DNA from: Haloarcula limicola
Lineage (GTDB): Archaea > Halobacteriota > Halobacteria > Halobacteriales > Haloarculaceae
Direction: 5' to 3'
Length of the DNA: 64,000 bases
Assembly: GCF_010119205.1 (NCBI RefSeq)
Contig: NZ_WRXM01000001.1
Location: 744,001-808,000 of the forward strand
Part shown: one piece after another, positions 8,869 through 18,012 of the stretch
Position numbering within the stretch: position 1 is the first letter of the stretch
Layout of the letters: each line of letters begins with the position of its first letter
The notes under the pieces: generated by a model
Seen by the model: the letters and a program-made list of their open reading frames with translations, nothing else
Databases searched by the model: none
Told to the model about the DNA's origin: nothing
Program-made: the position numbers and the translations under genes

Positions 8869-10272
8869 ATGAGTGACGAGTTCAGGACCGAACAGGACAG
8901 TCTCGGTGAGATGGAGGTCCCGGCCGACGCGTACTGGGGCGCACAGACCCAGCGCGCGGTAGAGAACTTCCCCATCAGCGAGGTCACGTTCGGCCGGCGG
9001 TTCATCCGCGCACTCGGCATCGTCAAGAAGGCCGCGGCGCAGGCCAACCGCGACCTCGAAATGATCCCCGAGGAGAAGGCCGACTGCATCGTCGAGGCGG
9101 CCGACGAGGTCATCGCGGGCGAACACGACGATCAGTTCCCCGTCGACGTCTTCCAGACCGGCTCCGGGACGTCCTCGAACATGAACGCGAACGAGGTCAT
9201 CTCGAACCGGGCGACCGAGCTCTACGGCGGCGAGATCGGCACCCGCGAGATCCATCCCAACGATCACGTCAACTTCGGCCAGTCCTCGAACGACGTCATC
9301 CCGACGGCGATGCACGTCGCCTCGCTCGAAGCGGTCGAGAAGGACGTCCTCCCGGCGCTGAAGTCGCTGCGCGACGCGCTGAAGGAGAAGGAAGACGAGT
9401 TCGAGAACGTCGTCAAGACCGGCCGAACCCATCTGCAGGACGCGACGCCCATCACGCTGGGTCAGGAGTTCTCGGGCTATCGCACGCAGGTCGAGAAGGG
9501 CATCTCGCGCGCACAGGACGTCGAGGGCCGGCTCTCGGAACTCGCGTTGGGCGGCACCGCCGTCGGGACGGGGCTCAACACCCACCCCGAGTTCCCCGCG
9601 AAGGCCGCCGAGTACATCAGCGAGGAGAGCGGCGTCGAGTTCCGCGAGGCCGACAACCACTTCGAGGCACAGGCCGCCCACGACGCGATGTCGGAGGCCC
9701 ACGGCGCGCTGCGGACCGTCGCCGGGTCGCTGAACAAGATCGCCAACGACCTCCGACTGCTCGCCTCCGGCCCGCGAAACGGCCTCGGCGAGATCGACCA
9801 GCCGGAGAACCAGCCCGGCTCCTCGATCATGCCCGGCAAGATCAACCCCGTGGTCGCCGAGGCGGTCAATCAGCTCCACAAGCAGGTCGTCGGCAACGAC
9901 GCCGCCGTCTCCGCCGGGGCCGCGGAGGGACAGATCGACCTCAACCTCTACAAGCCCGTCCTGGCCTCGAACTTCCTGCAGTCCGCGCGGCTCATCGCCA
10001 ACGGGAGCGAGGTGTTCGCCGAGAAGTTCGTCGCCAAGCTCGAAGCCGACGAGGAACACTGTGCCGAGCGCGTCGAGCAGAGCATGGCGCTGGCGACGGC
10101 GCTCAACCCCGCCATCGGCTACGACAAGGCCAGCAAAGTCGCCAAGAAGGCGCTCGCCGAGGACAAGACCATCCGCGAGGTCGTCCTCGAAGAGGGCTAC
10201 CTCGACGAAGACGAGGTCGACGAGGTGCTGGACCCGAAGAAGATGACCGAACGCGGGATTCTGGGGGAATAG
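8869..10272 (+). CDS. fumC: Class II fumarate hydratase
   Basis: A 467-residue cytoplasmic enzyme that interconverts fumarate and malate in the citric acid cycle. The fumarase/aspartase signature GSSIMPGKINP is present. The substrate-binding blocks SGTSSNMNANEV, HPNDHVNFGQSSND and TGRTHLQDATPI are in the normal order and spacing. Full length and tetrameric class II architecture are expected. A TATA box at the leaderless distance precedes the start. Confidence 0.96.
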   Translation: MSDEFRTEQDSLGEMEVPADAYWGAQTQRAVENFPISEVTFGRRFIRALGIVKKAAAQANRDLEMIPEEKADCIVEAADEVIAGEHDDQFPVDVFQTGSGTSSNMNANEVISNRATELYGGEIGTREIHPNDHVNFGQSSNDVIPTAMHVASLEAVEKDVLPALKSLRDALKEKEDEFENVVKTGRTHLQDATPITLGQEFSGYRTQVEKGISRAQDVEGRLSELALGGTAVGTGLNTHPEFPAKAAEYISEESGVEFREADNHFEAQAAHDAMSEAHGALRTVAGSLNKIANDLRLLASGPRNGLGEIDQPENQPGSSIMPGKINPVVAEAVNQLHKQVVGNDAAVSAGAAEGQIDLNLYKPVLASNFLQSARLIANGSEVFAEKFVAKLEADEEHCAERVEQSMALATALNPAIGYDKASKVAKKALAEDKTIREVVLEEGYLDEDEVDEVLDPKKMTERGILGE

Positions 10273-10357
10273 CGAGGGGCGCGACTGAAAGAAGCGGCCC
10301 TCGCCAAAGCGCAGCGACCACAAAGATAGTTGTCTTCGAGGATAGAACGGTGAACCG

Positions 10358-11539
10358 ATGCCCTCCAGACGTAGCTTCCTCGCATCGGCGGGAGTCGCAA
10401 CAATAGCCGGCGTCGCAGGCTGTCAGACCGACTCGGGATACGACGACGCGGCGGACGCCGCCGGCGACGACACGGACTGGCCGACGACCGGCCACGACCG
10501 CCAGCACACGCGATACGTCCCGGCGGGATCGGGGCCTCGGTCCGGCGTCACCGAGCGCTGGCGTGTGGCATCGGGGCTGGTCACCGCCGAGCCGGTCGTC
10601 GTCGGCGACACCGTCCTCGCGACCGTCGGCAGCGACATGGTGGCACTCGACGCGGAGAGCGGCGAGAAACGCTGGTCGGCCGACCCGGAGAACCAGGGAG
10701 CGAGCTATTGGGCCGCACCGTCGGTCTACGACGGGACCGCGTACGTCACCGGCGACGGGCGGGCCCGGGCGTTCGACATCGAATCGGGCGAGCAGCAGTG
10801 GTCCCGAGAGTTCGAGTCTCCCACCGCCGGCTCGACGGTCGGGTACGAGGGGAGCGGGCTGTTCGTCGCCGCCGGAGAGACCGTCTACCGCCTCGACCGC
10901 GAGACCGGCGAGATAGCGTGGCAGCGCCGTCTGTTCGGCCAGATTCGACAGCCGGTCGCGGTGAGACCGCCGTTCGTCGTCGCCGTGACCGAGGGCGGCG
11001 ACGTGTACGCACTCGACGAGAGCGACGGCGACGGATACTGGCGGACGGGATTGCCCGACGCGGTCCAGTGTACGCCGACGATGGCGGGCCGGCGCATCTT
11101 CGTCGGCTGTTTCGACGGCAACCTGTACGCGCTGGGCCACCGCGGTCAACGCGAGTGGAGAACCGAGATCGGCGGGTTCGCGAAGGGCGGTATCGGCGTC
11201 GCCGACGGCGCGGTGTACGCCGATGGCGGCCGCGAACTCCACGCCGTCGGGGTCGAGAGCGGCGATCGCCGGTGGCGGGTCGATCTGGGAACGACCGGCG
11301 ACCACGCCCCGGTCATCGTCGGCGACACCGTCTACGTCGGCGGCGACCGCCTCCGCGCGCTCAGGCCCGGCGGCGGCGTCGGCGTCGGCGACGTCCGCGT
11401 CGAAGCCGCGCGGTTCACGGCGACTATCGGCCGCTACGTCGGCCAGTTGTCCGCCGCGAACGGCTCGCTGTACGCTCACGTGACCGAGGAGACGGCCGAA
11501 GGGAAGCGGAACGTCTTGGTCCGACTGGACCCCGAGTGA
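10358..11539 (+). CDS. Tat-exported lipoprotein with PQQ-like beta-propeller repeats
   Basis: A 393-residue surface protein. The N-terminus MPSRRSFLASAGVATIAG carries the twin arginine, followed by a lipobox VAGC, so it is probably exported folded and lipid-anchored. The body consists of repeated strands such as VALDAESGEKRWSA, AFDIESGEQQW, YRLDRETGEIAWQ and YALGHRGQREW, spaced about 40 residues apart. This is the pattern of an eight-bladed PQQ/BamB-type propeller. The ligand or partner is unknown. Confidence 0.85.
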   Translation: MPSRRSFLASAGVATIAGVAGCQTDSGYDDAADAAGDDTDWPTTGHDRQHTRYVPAGSGPRSGVTERWRVASGLVTAEPVVVGDTVLATVGSDMVALDAESGEKRWSADPENQGASYWAAPSVYDGTAYVTGDGRARAFDIESGEQQWSREFESPTAGSTVGYEGSGLFVAAGETVYRLDRETGEIAWQRRLFGQIRQPVAVRPPFVVAVTEGGDVYALDESDGDGYWRTGLPDAVQCTPTMAGRRIFVGCFDGNLYALGHRGQREWRTEIGGFAKGGIGVADGAVYADGGRELHAVGVESGDRRWRVDLGTTGDHAPVIVGDTVYVGGDRLRALRPGGGVGVGDVRVEAARFTATIGRYVGQLSAANGSLYAHVTEETAEGKRNVLVRLDPE

Positions 11540-11570
11540 ACCGAGCGCTATCGAGACGTCCGCTTCCCGT

Positions 11571-12359
11571 TCAGTCGATGCCGTCTACCCAGCGCGGCGT
11601 CGAGACGCCCGTGCTGTCGAACCCGCGGTATCGAAAACTGTACGTCACCCGGTCCGTCTCCGTCCGGTAGTGAACCTCCAGTCGGTGGACGACGCCGCGG
11701 GCGTCGACGAGGAGCGAGACCCGGTACGACTGCACGGCAGACCTGGACGGCGGGGTTCCACCGGACCCGGTCACGCGGAAGAACGGATCGCCGTCTCGTC
11801 GAACGATCCGAGTCCGGCTCCGCGGGACGGCCGCGTACTGCTCGATATAGAACGCGGCCTCGTAGGCGAACTGGTCCTGCGTGAACCGGATGCGGCCGCC
11901 GGTCTCGGTGACGTTCCCGTCGTCGCTGCGCTCGTACCAGCGCCGGCCGTCGGCGAACGTGGTCTGTCGGTAGTCGGCGACCGACTCGTCGTCCAGATAC
12001 CGCTGGCGGTGCAGGCGATGGAGATAGCGCTTCGCGTCAGCCACTCGGGTCGTCTCGTTGCGGGCGAGGACGACGGTGCCGTTCGGCGTCTCGGTCGTTC
12101 GTCGATACCGCTCGTAGAAGGTGTACGAGCGGTTCCGCAGCGCCTGTCGGTGCGTCGTCGCGAGGACGTCCGCCCGTCGCAGCCCGTCCTCGGTGATGCC
12201 GGGCGGGAAGTCGAGTTGCGCCCGGGTCGCCGTCGGCGGGTCGGGGACCGGCGCTGGCGTGACTGTCGGCGAGCGCGGATCGTCACCGAAGCCCGAGAGA
12301 CCGCTACACCCGGCAGTCGTGACGAGCAGGCCGACGAGGAGGGCGGACTGCCAGCGCAC
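11571..12359 (-). CDS. Haloarchaeal lipoprotein of unknown function (DUF7537-like)
   Basis: A 262-residue protein with a Sec-type lipoprotein signal (MRWQSALLVGLLVTTAGC, lipobox TAGC). A Pro/Thr-rich linker and a soluble domain follow, with the segments SYTFYERYRRT, RRWYERSDDGNVT and VSLLVDARGVVHRLEVHY. This outline fits the large haloarchaeal lipoprotein family that I know as DUF7537. The outer-surface role is unknown. It is convergent with the PQQ lipoprotein and divergent from gatE, with about 80 nt for both promoters. Confidence 0.7.
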   Translation of the reverse strand: MRWQSALLVGLLVTTAGCSGLSGFGDDPRSPTVTPAPVPDPPTATRAQLDFPPGITEDGLRRADVLATTHRQALRNRSYTFYERYRRTTETPNGTVVLARNETTRVADAKRYLHRLHRQRYLDDESVADYRQTTFADGRRWYERSDDGNVTETGGRIRFTQDQFAYEAAFYIEQYAAVPRSRTRIVRRDGDPFFRVTGSGGTPPSRSAVQSYRVSLLVDARGVVHRLEVHYRTETDRVTYSFRYRGFDSTGVSTPRWVDGID

Positions 12360-12441
12360 ACCCGATGCAGGGACGCGACGGGCAAAAGCGCGAGGGAGGG
12401 AAGGGAGCGTTTTTTGCCCCCCGGTCCCGGACCATCCGACA

Positions 12442-14319
12442 ATGACTGCCGCCGACTTCGACTACGAGGATCTGGGACTGGTGGCCGGACTGGAGATACA
12501 CCAGCAACTGGACACCGCGACCAAACTGTTCTGTGAGTGCCCGACGGCCATCCGCGAACCGGAGGAGTCCGACCGGCGCTTCACCCGCTATCTCCATCCG
12601 ACCAAGAGCGAGCTCGGCGAGATCGACGAGGCCGCCCTAGAGGAGAGCATGGTCGACCGCGAGTTCGAGTATCTGGCCTACGACTCGACCTGTCTGGTCG
12701 AGGAGGACGACGAACCGCCGCACCGCGTCGACCGCGAGGCGATGGAGACGGCGATGGAGATCGGCCAGCTCATGGACATGAGCGTCGTCGACCAGGTGAA
12801 CGTCATGCGGAAGATCGTCGTCGACGGGTCGAACACGACCGGCTTCCAGCGGTCGATGCTCGTCGCCAACGACGGCGCGATCGAGACCAGCGACGGGCAG
12901 GTCGGCATCGAGGACATGCTCTTGGAGGAGGAGTCCTGCCAGCGCGTCGAGGAGACCGAAGACGGCGTCCGCTTCTCGCTGGACCGCCTCGGCATTCCGC
13001 TGGTCGAGATCGGCACGAAACCCGACATCCGCTCGCCCGAACAGGCCCGCGAGGCCGCCGAGCGGATCGGGATGCTACTGCGCTCGACCGGGAAGGTGAA
13101 GCGCGGGCTGGGGACCATCCGGCAGGACGTGAACGTCTCCATCGCCGAGGGCGCGCGTATCGAACTCAAGGGCGTCCAGAGCCTCGACGATATCGACGAC
13201 CTCGTGCGCAACGAGGTCCGCCGACAGGTCGAACTGCTCGACATCGCCGAGGAACTCGACGAGCGGGACGCGGGCGTCGGCGACCCGCAGGACGTGACCG
13301 AAACCTTCGAAGAGACCGACTCGGGCGTCATCCGCGGCGCGCTCGACGACGGTGGTCGCGTGCAGGCCGTCCGTCTCTCCGGCTTCGACGGCCTCGTCGG
13401 CCGAGAGCTCCAGCCCGACCGCCGCCTCGGAACGGAGTTCTCGGACCACGCCAAGCGCCACGGCGCGGGCGGCATCTTCCACACGGACGAACTGCCGGCC
13501 TACGGCGTCACCGAGGCCGAAGTCGAGGCGCTGCGGGAGGCCGTCGGCGCGGGTCCCGAGGACGCCGTCGCCATCGTCGCCGACGACTCCAGCACTGCTG
13601 ACCTCGCCATCGAAGCCGTCGCCGAGCGCGCCGAGACGGCGATCTCCGGCGTGCCCGAAGAGACGCGCGACGCGCTGGAGGACGGCACCTCACGCTACCT
13701 CCGGCCGCTGCCCGGAGCCGCGCGGATGTACCCCGAGACGGACGTGCCGCCGGTCGAACCGGACGTGACCGACGTGGAGACGCCGGAACTGCTGACCGAG
13801 AAGGTCGAGCGCTACGAGGAGGAGTTCGGCCTCGACTCCGGGCTGGCCGAGCAGGTCGCCTACGGACAGCGGTGGCCGCTGTTCGAGTCCCTCGTCGGAC
13901 AGGACGCCGTCGACGCGACGCTGGCCGCCGGGACGCTCGAATCCACGCTGACCGAACTCCGCCGCGACGACGTGCCCGTCGAGCGGTTGACAGACGATCA
14001 CCTCCGGGAAACGATTCTGCTCGTCGACAGCGGCGAGGTCCCGCGGGAGGGCATCGAAGACCTGCTCACGGCGCTCGCCGAGAACCCCGACTTCACGGCG
14101 GAGGAAGCGGTCGAACAGGAGGACTTAGGCGGTGTGGACGAGAGCGAGGTCCGCGAGGCCGTCGCGGAAGTGGTCGAGCGGAACGCGGAACAGGTCGAAA
14201 CCGAGGGGATGGGCGCGTTCTCCGGCCTCATGGGCGAGTGCATGGGCGCGCTGCGCGGGAAGGCCGACGGCGACACGGTCAGCAGCGTGCTGCGCGAGGA
14301 GATTCAGAAGCGGGCCTGA
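12442..14319 (+). CDS. gatE: Glu-tRNA(Gln) amidotransferase subunit E
   Basis: A 625-residue subunit of the archaeal GatDE enzyme, which converts Glu-tRNA(Gln) to Gln-tRNA(Gln). The GatB/E kinase domain begins GLVAGLEIHQQLDT and includes SCQRVEE, GIPLVEIGTKPDI and the IRQDVNVSI block. An inserted GAD-like domain (GVIRGALDDGG to the mid-400s) distinguishes GatE from GatB. The C-terminus forms the helical tRNA-binding YqeY-like tail. The glutaminase partner GatD is not in this window. The start at 12442 gives the canonical short N-terminus. Confidence 0.95.
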   Translation: MTAADFDYEDLGLVAGLEIHQQLDTATKLFCECPTAIREPEESDRRFTRYLHPTKSELGEIDEAALEESMVDREFEYLAYDSTCLVEEDDEPPHRVDREAMETAMEIGQLMDMSVVDQVNVMRKIVVDGSNTTGFQRSMLVANDGAIETSDGQVGIEDMLLEEESCQRVEETEDGVRFSLDRLGIPLVEIGTKPDIRSPEQAREAAERIGMLLRSTGKVKRGLGTIRQDVNVSIAEGARIELKGVQSLDDIDDLVRNEVRRQVELLDIAEELDERDAGVGDPQDVTETFEETDSGVIRGALDDGGRVQAVRLSGFDGLVGRELQPDRRLGTEFSDHAKRHGAGGIFHTDELPAYGVTEAEVEALREAVGAGPEDAVAIVADDSSTADLAIEAVAERAETAISGVPEETRDALEDGTSRYLRPLPGAARMYPETDVPPVEPDVTDVETPELLTEKVERYEEEFGLDSGLAEQVAYGQRWPLFESLVGQDAVDATLAAGTLESTLTELRRDDVPVERLTDDHLRETILLVDSGEVPREGIEDLLTALAENPDFTAEEAVEQEDLGGVDESEVREAVAEVVERNAEQVETEGMGAFSGLMGECMGALRGKADGDTVSSVLREEIQKRA

Positions 14320-14325
14320 GCGGTT

Positions 14326-15063
14326 TTACCGCGAACGTTCTTCGTTCTCCGCGCGTTCGATGCGCTGTCGCGCTTTCCGGAAGACGCCCCTGAGCGTGCG
14401 GGTCTCGCGACCGGTGGGATGCGCGCGACCGAGCAGCCGGCGGAACAGGCGTCGGGTCTTGGGCTGTTTCTCGTCGGGATGGCCGCTGGCGGCGAGGAAC
14501 CGCTCGAACTCGCCGTGGAGGCCTTCGACGGCACTCTCGTCGGCCCGAGCGTGTAGTTCGTCGGGGTGCTGGTCGCGCTCGACGGTCAGCTCGCGCAGCT
14601 CGTAGAGGACGATCGTCGCGGCCTGCCCGAGGTTCAACACGGGATAGTCCGCGTTTGCCGGTATCGAGCAGAGTTCGTCGAGGCGAGCGAGTTCGTCGTT
14701 CGTCAGGCCGACGCGCTCGCGGCCGAAGACGACGCAGGTGTCGCTCTCGACGCCCCGCAGCGAGTCGGCGAGTTCGGCGGGCGTCTTCGCCGGGTAGCGG
14801 ACGTGGTTCGAGGCGTCTTCGTTCGTCGTGGCGGTGCAGGCGACGGTGTGGTAGTTCTCGACGATGTAGTCGAAGGTCACTTCGCGGGCGTTCGGCAAGA
14901 TGTCCTCGCGGGCCTGCCCGGCGAACCCGTAGGCCTCCCCGTCGGGATCCAGTTCCGGCGGGTCGACGAGCAGCAGTTCCGAGAGCCCGAAGTTCTTCAT
15001 CGACCGGGCGATGGTGCCGACGTTTCCGGGCGTCTCGGCGTCGACGACGGCGACCGAGATCAT
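14326..15063 (-). CDS. trmJ: SPOUT-class RNA 2'-O-methyltransferase (TrmJ-like)
   Basis: A 245-residue SpoU/TrmH-superfamily methyltransferase, probably methylating tRNA position 32. The N-terminal PGNVGTIARSMKNFGL is SPOUT motif 1. VVFGRERVGLTNDEL and SIPANADYPVLNLGQAATIVLYEL are motifs 2 and 3, which form the trefoil knot. An arginine-rich helical tail of about 90 residues follows, likely for RNA contact. The ATG overlaps the stop of the upstream gene by 4 nt. Confidence 0.85.
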   Translation of the reverse strand: MISVAVVDAETPGNVGTIARSMKNFGLSELLLVDPPELDPDGEAYGFAGQAREDILPNAREVTFDYIVENYHTVACTATTNEDASNHVRYPAKTPAELADSLRGVESDTCVVFGRERVGLTNDELARLDELCSIPANADYPVLNLGQAATIVLYELRELTVERDQHPDELHARADESAVEGLHGEFERFLAASGHPDEKQPKTRRLFRRLLGRAHPTGRETRTLRGVFRKARQRIERAENEERSR

Positions 15064-15584
15064 ACGTCGAGGTCGCTGAAGTCCAAGTCCATCGCCGCCT
15101 GCTCCTCGTCGTCGAGTTCCTGTAGTTCCTCTTCGAGACTCGGGACGGCGTCGGCGCGAGTCGGTGCCTCGGGTAGTGCCGTCGGGTCCTCGTCGACGTG
15201 CTCCAGCCCCTCGTAGCCGTCGGGCGCGCGGTTGCCGTCGAGGAACCACTGGTGGAACGCCTCCTGCAGTTCGAGGTCTCCGGCGTACTCGTCGCCGCCC
15301 GCCTCGCGGAACCAGTAGAGGAAGTCCGGCTCGTGGACCGAACAGAGGATGACCTCGCCGCCGGGTTCGCCGTAGATGACTTCGGCGACGTTACACTCCT
15401 CGATCTGCCCGTCGCCGTACTCCAACCAGCAGGCGTCACAGGGGTCGACCACCCGGTCGGCCAGCACGAGGAGGCGCTGACGCACCTCCGGTTCCAGCCC
15501 CGACAGCGGCCGAATCCGTCCCTCCTCGTTCAGTACGCCCTCGTCGAACCGCCAGCCCCGCAGCCCGATGTTGACCTTCGCCAT
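15060..15584 (-). CDS. Conserved haloarchaeal protein of unknown function (174 aa)
   Basis: A 174-residue acidic soluble protein with no membrane segment. It has a CDAC pair near residue 50, another cysteine in EECN and one in ILCSVHEPDF, which might bind a metal. The last 50 residues are very acidic and low in complexity. It is coupled by a 4-nt overlap to the trmJ-like gene, suggesting a role in RNA modification or a shared expression need. I do not recognise a family name. Confidence 0.65.
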   Translation of the reverse strand: MAKVNIGLRGWRFDEGVLNEEGRIRPLSGLEPEVRQRLLVLADRVVDPCDACWLEYGDGQIEECNVAEVIYGEPGGEVILCSVHEPDFLYWFREAGGDEYAGDLELQEAFHQWFLDGNRAPDGYEGLEHVDEDPTALPEAPTRADAVPSLEEELQELDDEEQAAMDLDFSDLDV

Positions 15585-15632
15585 GGACGGCGGTAGTCGA
15601 TAGCGAGACTAAAAGAGCGCGATGTGGTCGCC

Positions 15633-16205
15633 TCAGCCCAGAAGCGCCCGGAGCCAGGGATTGTTCTCGACGAGGTCGGTGTCCTCGATGTAGCTGTCGA
15701 GGCCGAGGATGCGTCCGGCACCGAACGCGCCCAGCCCGAACAGCAAGACGGCGTAGACTATGTGGTCGTCGACGACCCAGCCGTGAGCGACGGGCAGGCC
15801 GGCCAACAGCCCGCCCTCCAACGCCGCGAGCCAGTAGAACAGCATCATCACCGCGCCCCAGAACGCGGCGAAGCGGACGAGCGCGCCGGCGAGCAACGCC
15901 AGCCCGGCCAGCGTCAGTCCGAGCATGTTCAGCCAGTCGATCGCGGGATTGCCGGCCATCGCGGCGAACGTGCCGGTCAGCGGGTTCCCCTCGGGAATTC
16001 CGTTCGTCAGGAACCCCGCCGCGGTCCAGTCGTTCGCCGGGTCGCCGTCGAGGTAGGTGACGAGCTTCGTGACGCCGCCCTGAAACAGCGTCCAGCCCAT
16101 CACGACCCGGAGGAAGAACAGCGAGTAGCCGACCCACGTCTCGGAGTAGTCGAAGCTCACCGGTCGTCCGAGCACCTCCGATCGCAGCGTCTGTCTGGTA
16201 CTCAT
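15633..16205 (-). CDS. DoxX-family membrane protein
   Basis: A 190-residue inner-membrane protein with four predicted helices. The segment LRVVMGWTLFQGGVTKLVTYLDG at the first helix and the late GAGRILGLDSYIED match DoxX/TQO-small-subunit-like proteins, including the second one in this window at 50107. The start at 16205 is chosen because a TATA box (16231-16238) lies about 29 nt upstream. The biochemical role in archaea is not settled. Confidence 0.8.
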   Translation of the reverse strand: MSTRQTLRSEVLGRPVSFDYSETWVGYSLFFLRVVMGWTLFQGGVTKLVTYLDGDPANDWTAAGFLTNGIPEGNPLTGTFAAMAGNPAIDWLNMLGLTLAGLALLAGALVRFAAFWGAVMMLFYWLAALEGGLLAGLPVAHGWVVDDHIVYAVLLFGLGAFGAGRILGLDSYIEDTDLVENNPWLRALLG

Positions 16206-16230
16206 ACGCACAGCTAAGATGTAGTTCAAA

Positions 16231-16238
16231 ATATATAT
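16231..16238 (-). promoter_or_regulatory. TATA box of the DoxX gene at 16205
   Basis: The sequence TATATAT (read on the minus strand) is centred 29 nt before the ATG at 16205. This predicts a leaderless transcript and favours that start over an in-frame ATG further upstream. Confidence 0.6.
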
Positions 16239-16332
16239 GAGGGATAGTTCCGAAATCTTGGGGACCGGTATCCATCCATTATCGACGCCGCTCGCTCGTC
16301 GAGACCGACGGGAGGGGGGACGATAGCGGGTT

Positions 16333-17799
16333 TCAATCCGGCCCGGCCCGGAACTGCCGCTCGACCCAGTTCGTGCTGTCGAGCGCCTCGATACTCGCCT
16401 GCAGGCGGCCGAGTCTGTCGCGGCGGTCGCGCTCGTCGAGTTCGAGGGCTCGTTCGAGCGCGTCGGCGATCTCGGCGATGTCGTGTGGGTTGACGGTGAG
16501 CGCGCCGTCGAGCTGCGTCGCCGCGCCGGCCAGTTCGCTCAGGACGAGCGCGCCGTCGCCGTCGACGCAGGCCGTCGGATACTCGTGGGCGACGAGGTTC
16601 ATCCCGTCGCGGTGGGGTGTCACGAGTGCCACGTCGGCCACCCGGTAGAGTCCGGCGAGCGTCTCGGCGGAGAGTCGCCGCTCCGTGTAGACGGCGGGGT
16701 GCCAGTCGTCGGTGCCGTACCGCTCGTTGATGCGCTGCATCTCGGCGACCACGTCCTGTCGGTACCGGCGGTAATCGGCGATCCCCTCGCGGGTCCGACT
16801 GGCCTTCTGGACGTACGTGAACGCCCCCCGGAGGTCCGGGCGGCGTTCCCAGAGGTGGTCGAGCGCGGCGATGCGTTCGGGAATCCCCTTCGAGTAGTCG
16901 AGCCGTTCGACGCCGAGGACGACGGGAATCGACGGGTCCGGCACCGTATCGCCGAGCATCTGCCGGCGCACGGCGTCAGTATCCGACGCCTCGGCGCGGC
17001 TGCGGACGCCGTCCACGTCGATGCCGAGCGGGTTTGCCACCGCTCGCGTCTCCGTGCCCTCGTAGCGGACCACGCCGTCGTCGAGGTCGACCGTCGCATC
17101 GGGGACGGTGGCCTCGACACAGCGACAGAAGTGGTCGGCGTCGGGTTCCGTATGGAAGCCGACGACGTCACAGGCCAGCAGGCCGTCGAGGACCGCTTCC
17201 CCCCGGGGACAGTGGTCGAACACCGTCGGCGCGGGCCACGGGATATGCCAGAAGTGATGCAGCGTCGCGTCGGGTCGCGCCGCCCGCACGCGACGGGGGG
17301 CCAATGCGAAGTGGTAGTCCTGGAACCAGACGGTGTCTTCGGGGTCGGTCACCTCTCGAACGGCCTCGGCGAACCGTTCGTTGACCGCCCGGTACTGCTC
17401 CCAGTACGTCGGCTTCGCCCAGATCCGGCCGGACTCTTCGTGGCACAGCGGCCAGAGGACCTGATTGGCGTAGCCGTGGTAGTAGCCCTCGATCTCCGCC
17501 TCGGAGAGGGGGACTCGCTTGAGGTCGTAGGACTCCTCGCCGGGCGGCACCGCCACGATGCCCTCGTCGGCGACGGCCATGTCGGCGTCGCCGCTGGCCC
17601 AGGCGACCCACGTCCCGCCGAGCGAGCGCATCAGCGGGTCGAGCGCGCTCGTCACGCCGCCCGTCGCCGTCGTGACCGCGACGTCGTCCGTCGTGATCGC
17701 GCCCTCGACCGGGTCGGCCGTCCACTCGTGGCTGTACGGCTGACGGTTCGAGACCACGACCAGCGACTCGGGAAGCGCGTCGGCACTCGACTGGCTCAT
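16333..17799 (-). CDS. otsA: Trehalose-6-phosphate synthase
   Basis: A 488-residue GT20 glycosyltransferase making trehalose 6-phosphate from UDP-glucose (or another NDP-glucose) and glucose 6-phosphate. Family blocks are VWFQDYHFALAPRRVRA, HFWHIPWPAP, VLGVERLDYSKGIPERIAAL and VTPHRDGMNLVAHEY. Trehalose is an osmolyte and stress solute in some haloarchaea. No trehalose-6-phosphate phosphatase gene lies next to it. The start could be 17799 (MSQSS) or the in-frame ATG at 17808. Confidence 0.92.
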   Translation of the reverse strand: MSQSSADALPESLVVVSNRQPYSHEWTADPVEGAITTDDVAVTTATGGVTSALDPLMRSLGGTWVAWASGDADMAVADEGIVAVPPGEESYDLKRVPLSEAEIEGYYHGYANQVLWPLCHEESGRIWAKPTYWEQYRAVNERFAEAVREVTDPEDTVWFQDYHFALAPRRVRAARPDATLHHFWHIPWPAPTVFDHCPRGEAVLDGLLACDVVGFHTEPDADHFCRCVEATVPDATVDLDDGVVRYEGTETRAVANPLGIDVDGVRSRAEASDTDAVRRQMLGDTVPDPSIPVVLGVERLDYSKGIPERIAALDHLWERRPDLRGAFTYVQKASRTREGIADYRRYRQDVVAEMQRINERYGTDDWHPAVYTERRLSAETLAGLYRVADVALVTPHRDGMNLVAHEYPTACVDGDGALVLSELAGAATQLDGALTVNPHDIAEIADALERALELDERDRRDRLGRLQASIEALDSTNWVERQFRAGPD

Positions 17800-17891
17800 C
17801 GCTCTCACGTTCGTCCGTGGCCGTCTTAGGGCTATCGCGGCGATGAGAACAAGTGGCGAATGGGCGTCAAGCAGGTGGCAGTAAGAGAAAG

Positions 17892-17898
17892 CTTATAC
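17892..17898 (+). promoter_or_regulatory. Upstream TATA-like element before the mptE leader hairpin
   Basis: CTTATAC is a good TATA match. The usual spacing predicts transcription starting near 17922, just before the stem-loop at 17925-17972. Confidence 0.45.
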
Positions 17899-17924
17899 CG
17901 CAGGGGTCGAAATACGGGCGTGAA

Positions 17925-17972
17925 AGCCGAAAGGGCACCCGGGTAGGGGTACACGGACGTGCCATTTCGGCT
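17925..17972 (+). ncRNA. Stem-loop RNA candidate upstream of mptE
   Basis: The left arm 17925-17938 (AGCCGAAAGGGCAC) pairs with the right arm 17959-17972 (GTGCCATTTCGGCT), giving 8 plus 5 base pairs around one G-A mismatch and a 20-nt loop. A TATA-like box at 17892-17898 would start transcription at its 5' edge. It could be a small RNA, a 5' leader element or a DNA operator. Confidence 0.4.
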
Positions 17973-17980
17973 CAATCCGG

Positions 17981-17986
17981 TTTATC
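17981..17986 (+). promoter_or_regulatory. Proximal TATA box of mptE
   Basis: TTTATC is centred 29 nt before the ATG at 18013 and predicts a leaderless mptE mRNA. It lies directly after the hairpin at 17925-17972. Confidence 0.5.
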
Positions 17987-18012
17987 TGGGCGCTACGCTC
18001 GCAGTACCAACT

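Noticed and set aside
8839-10323. A 494-codon minus-strand ORF covering fumC
   Set aside because: It is a shadow of the fumarase gene in GC-rich DNA. The plus frame has full fumarase motifs and a TATA box; the opposite frame has no domain.
16483-17829. A 448-codon plus-strand ORF over otsA
   Set aside because: It is antisense to a well-supported trehalose-phosphate synthase and has a low-complexity Arg/Val/Asp composition typical of shadow frames.
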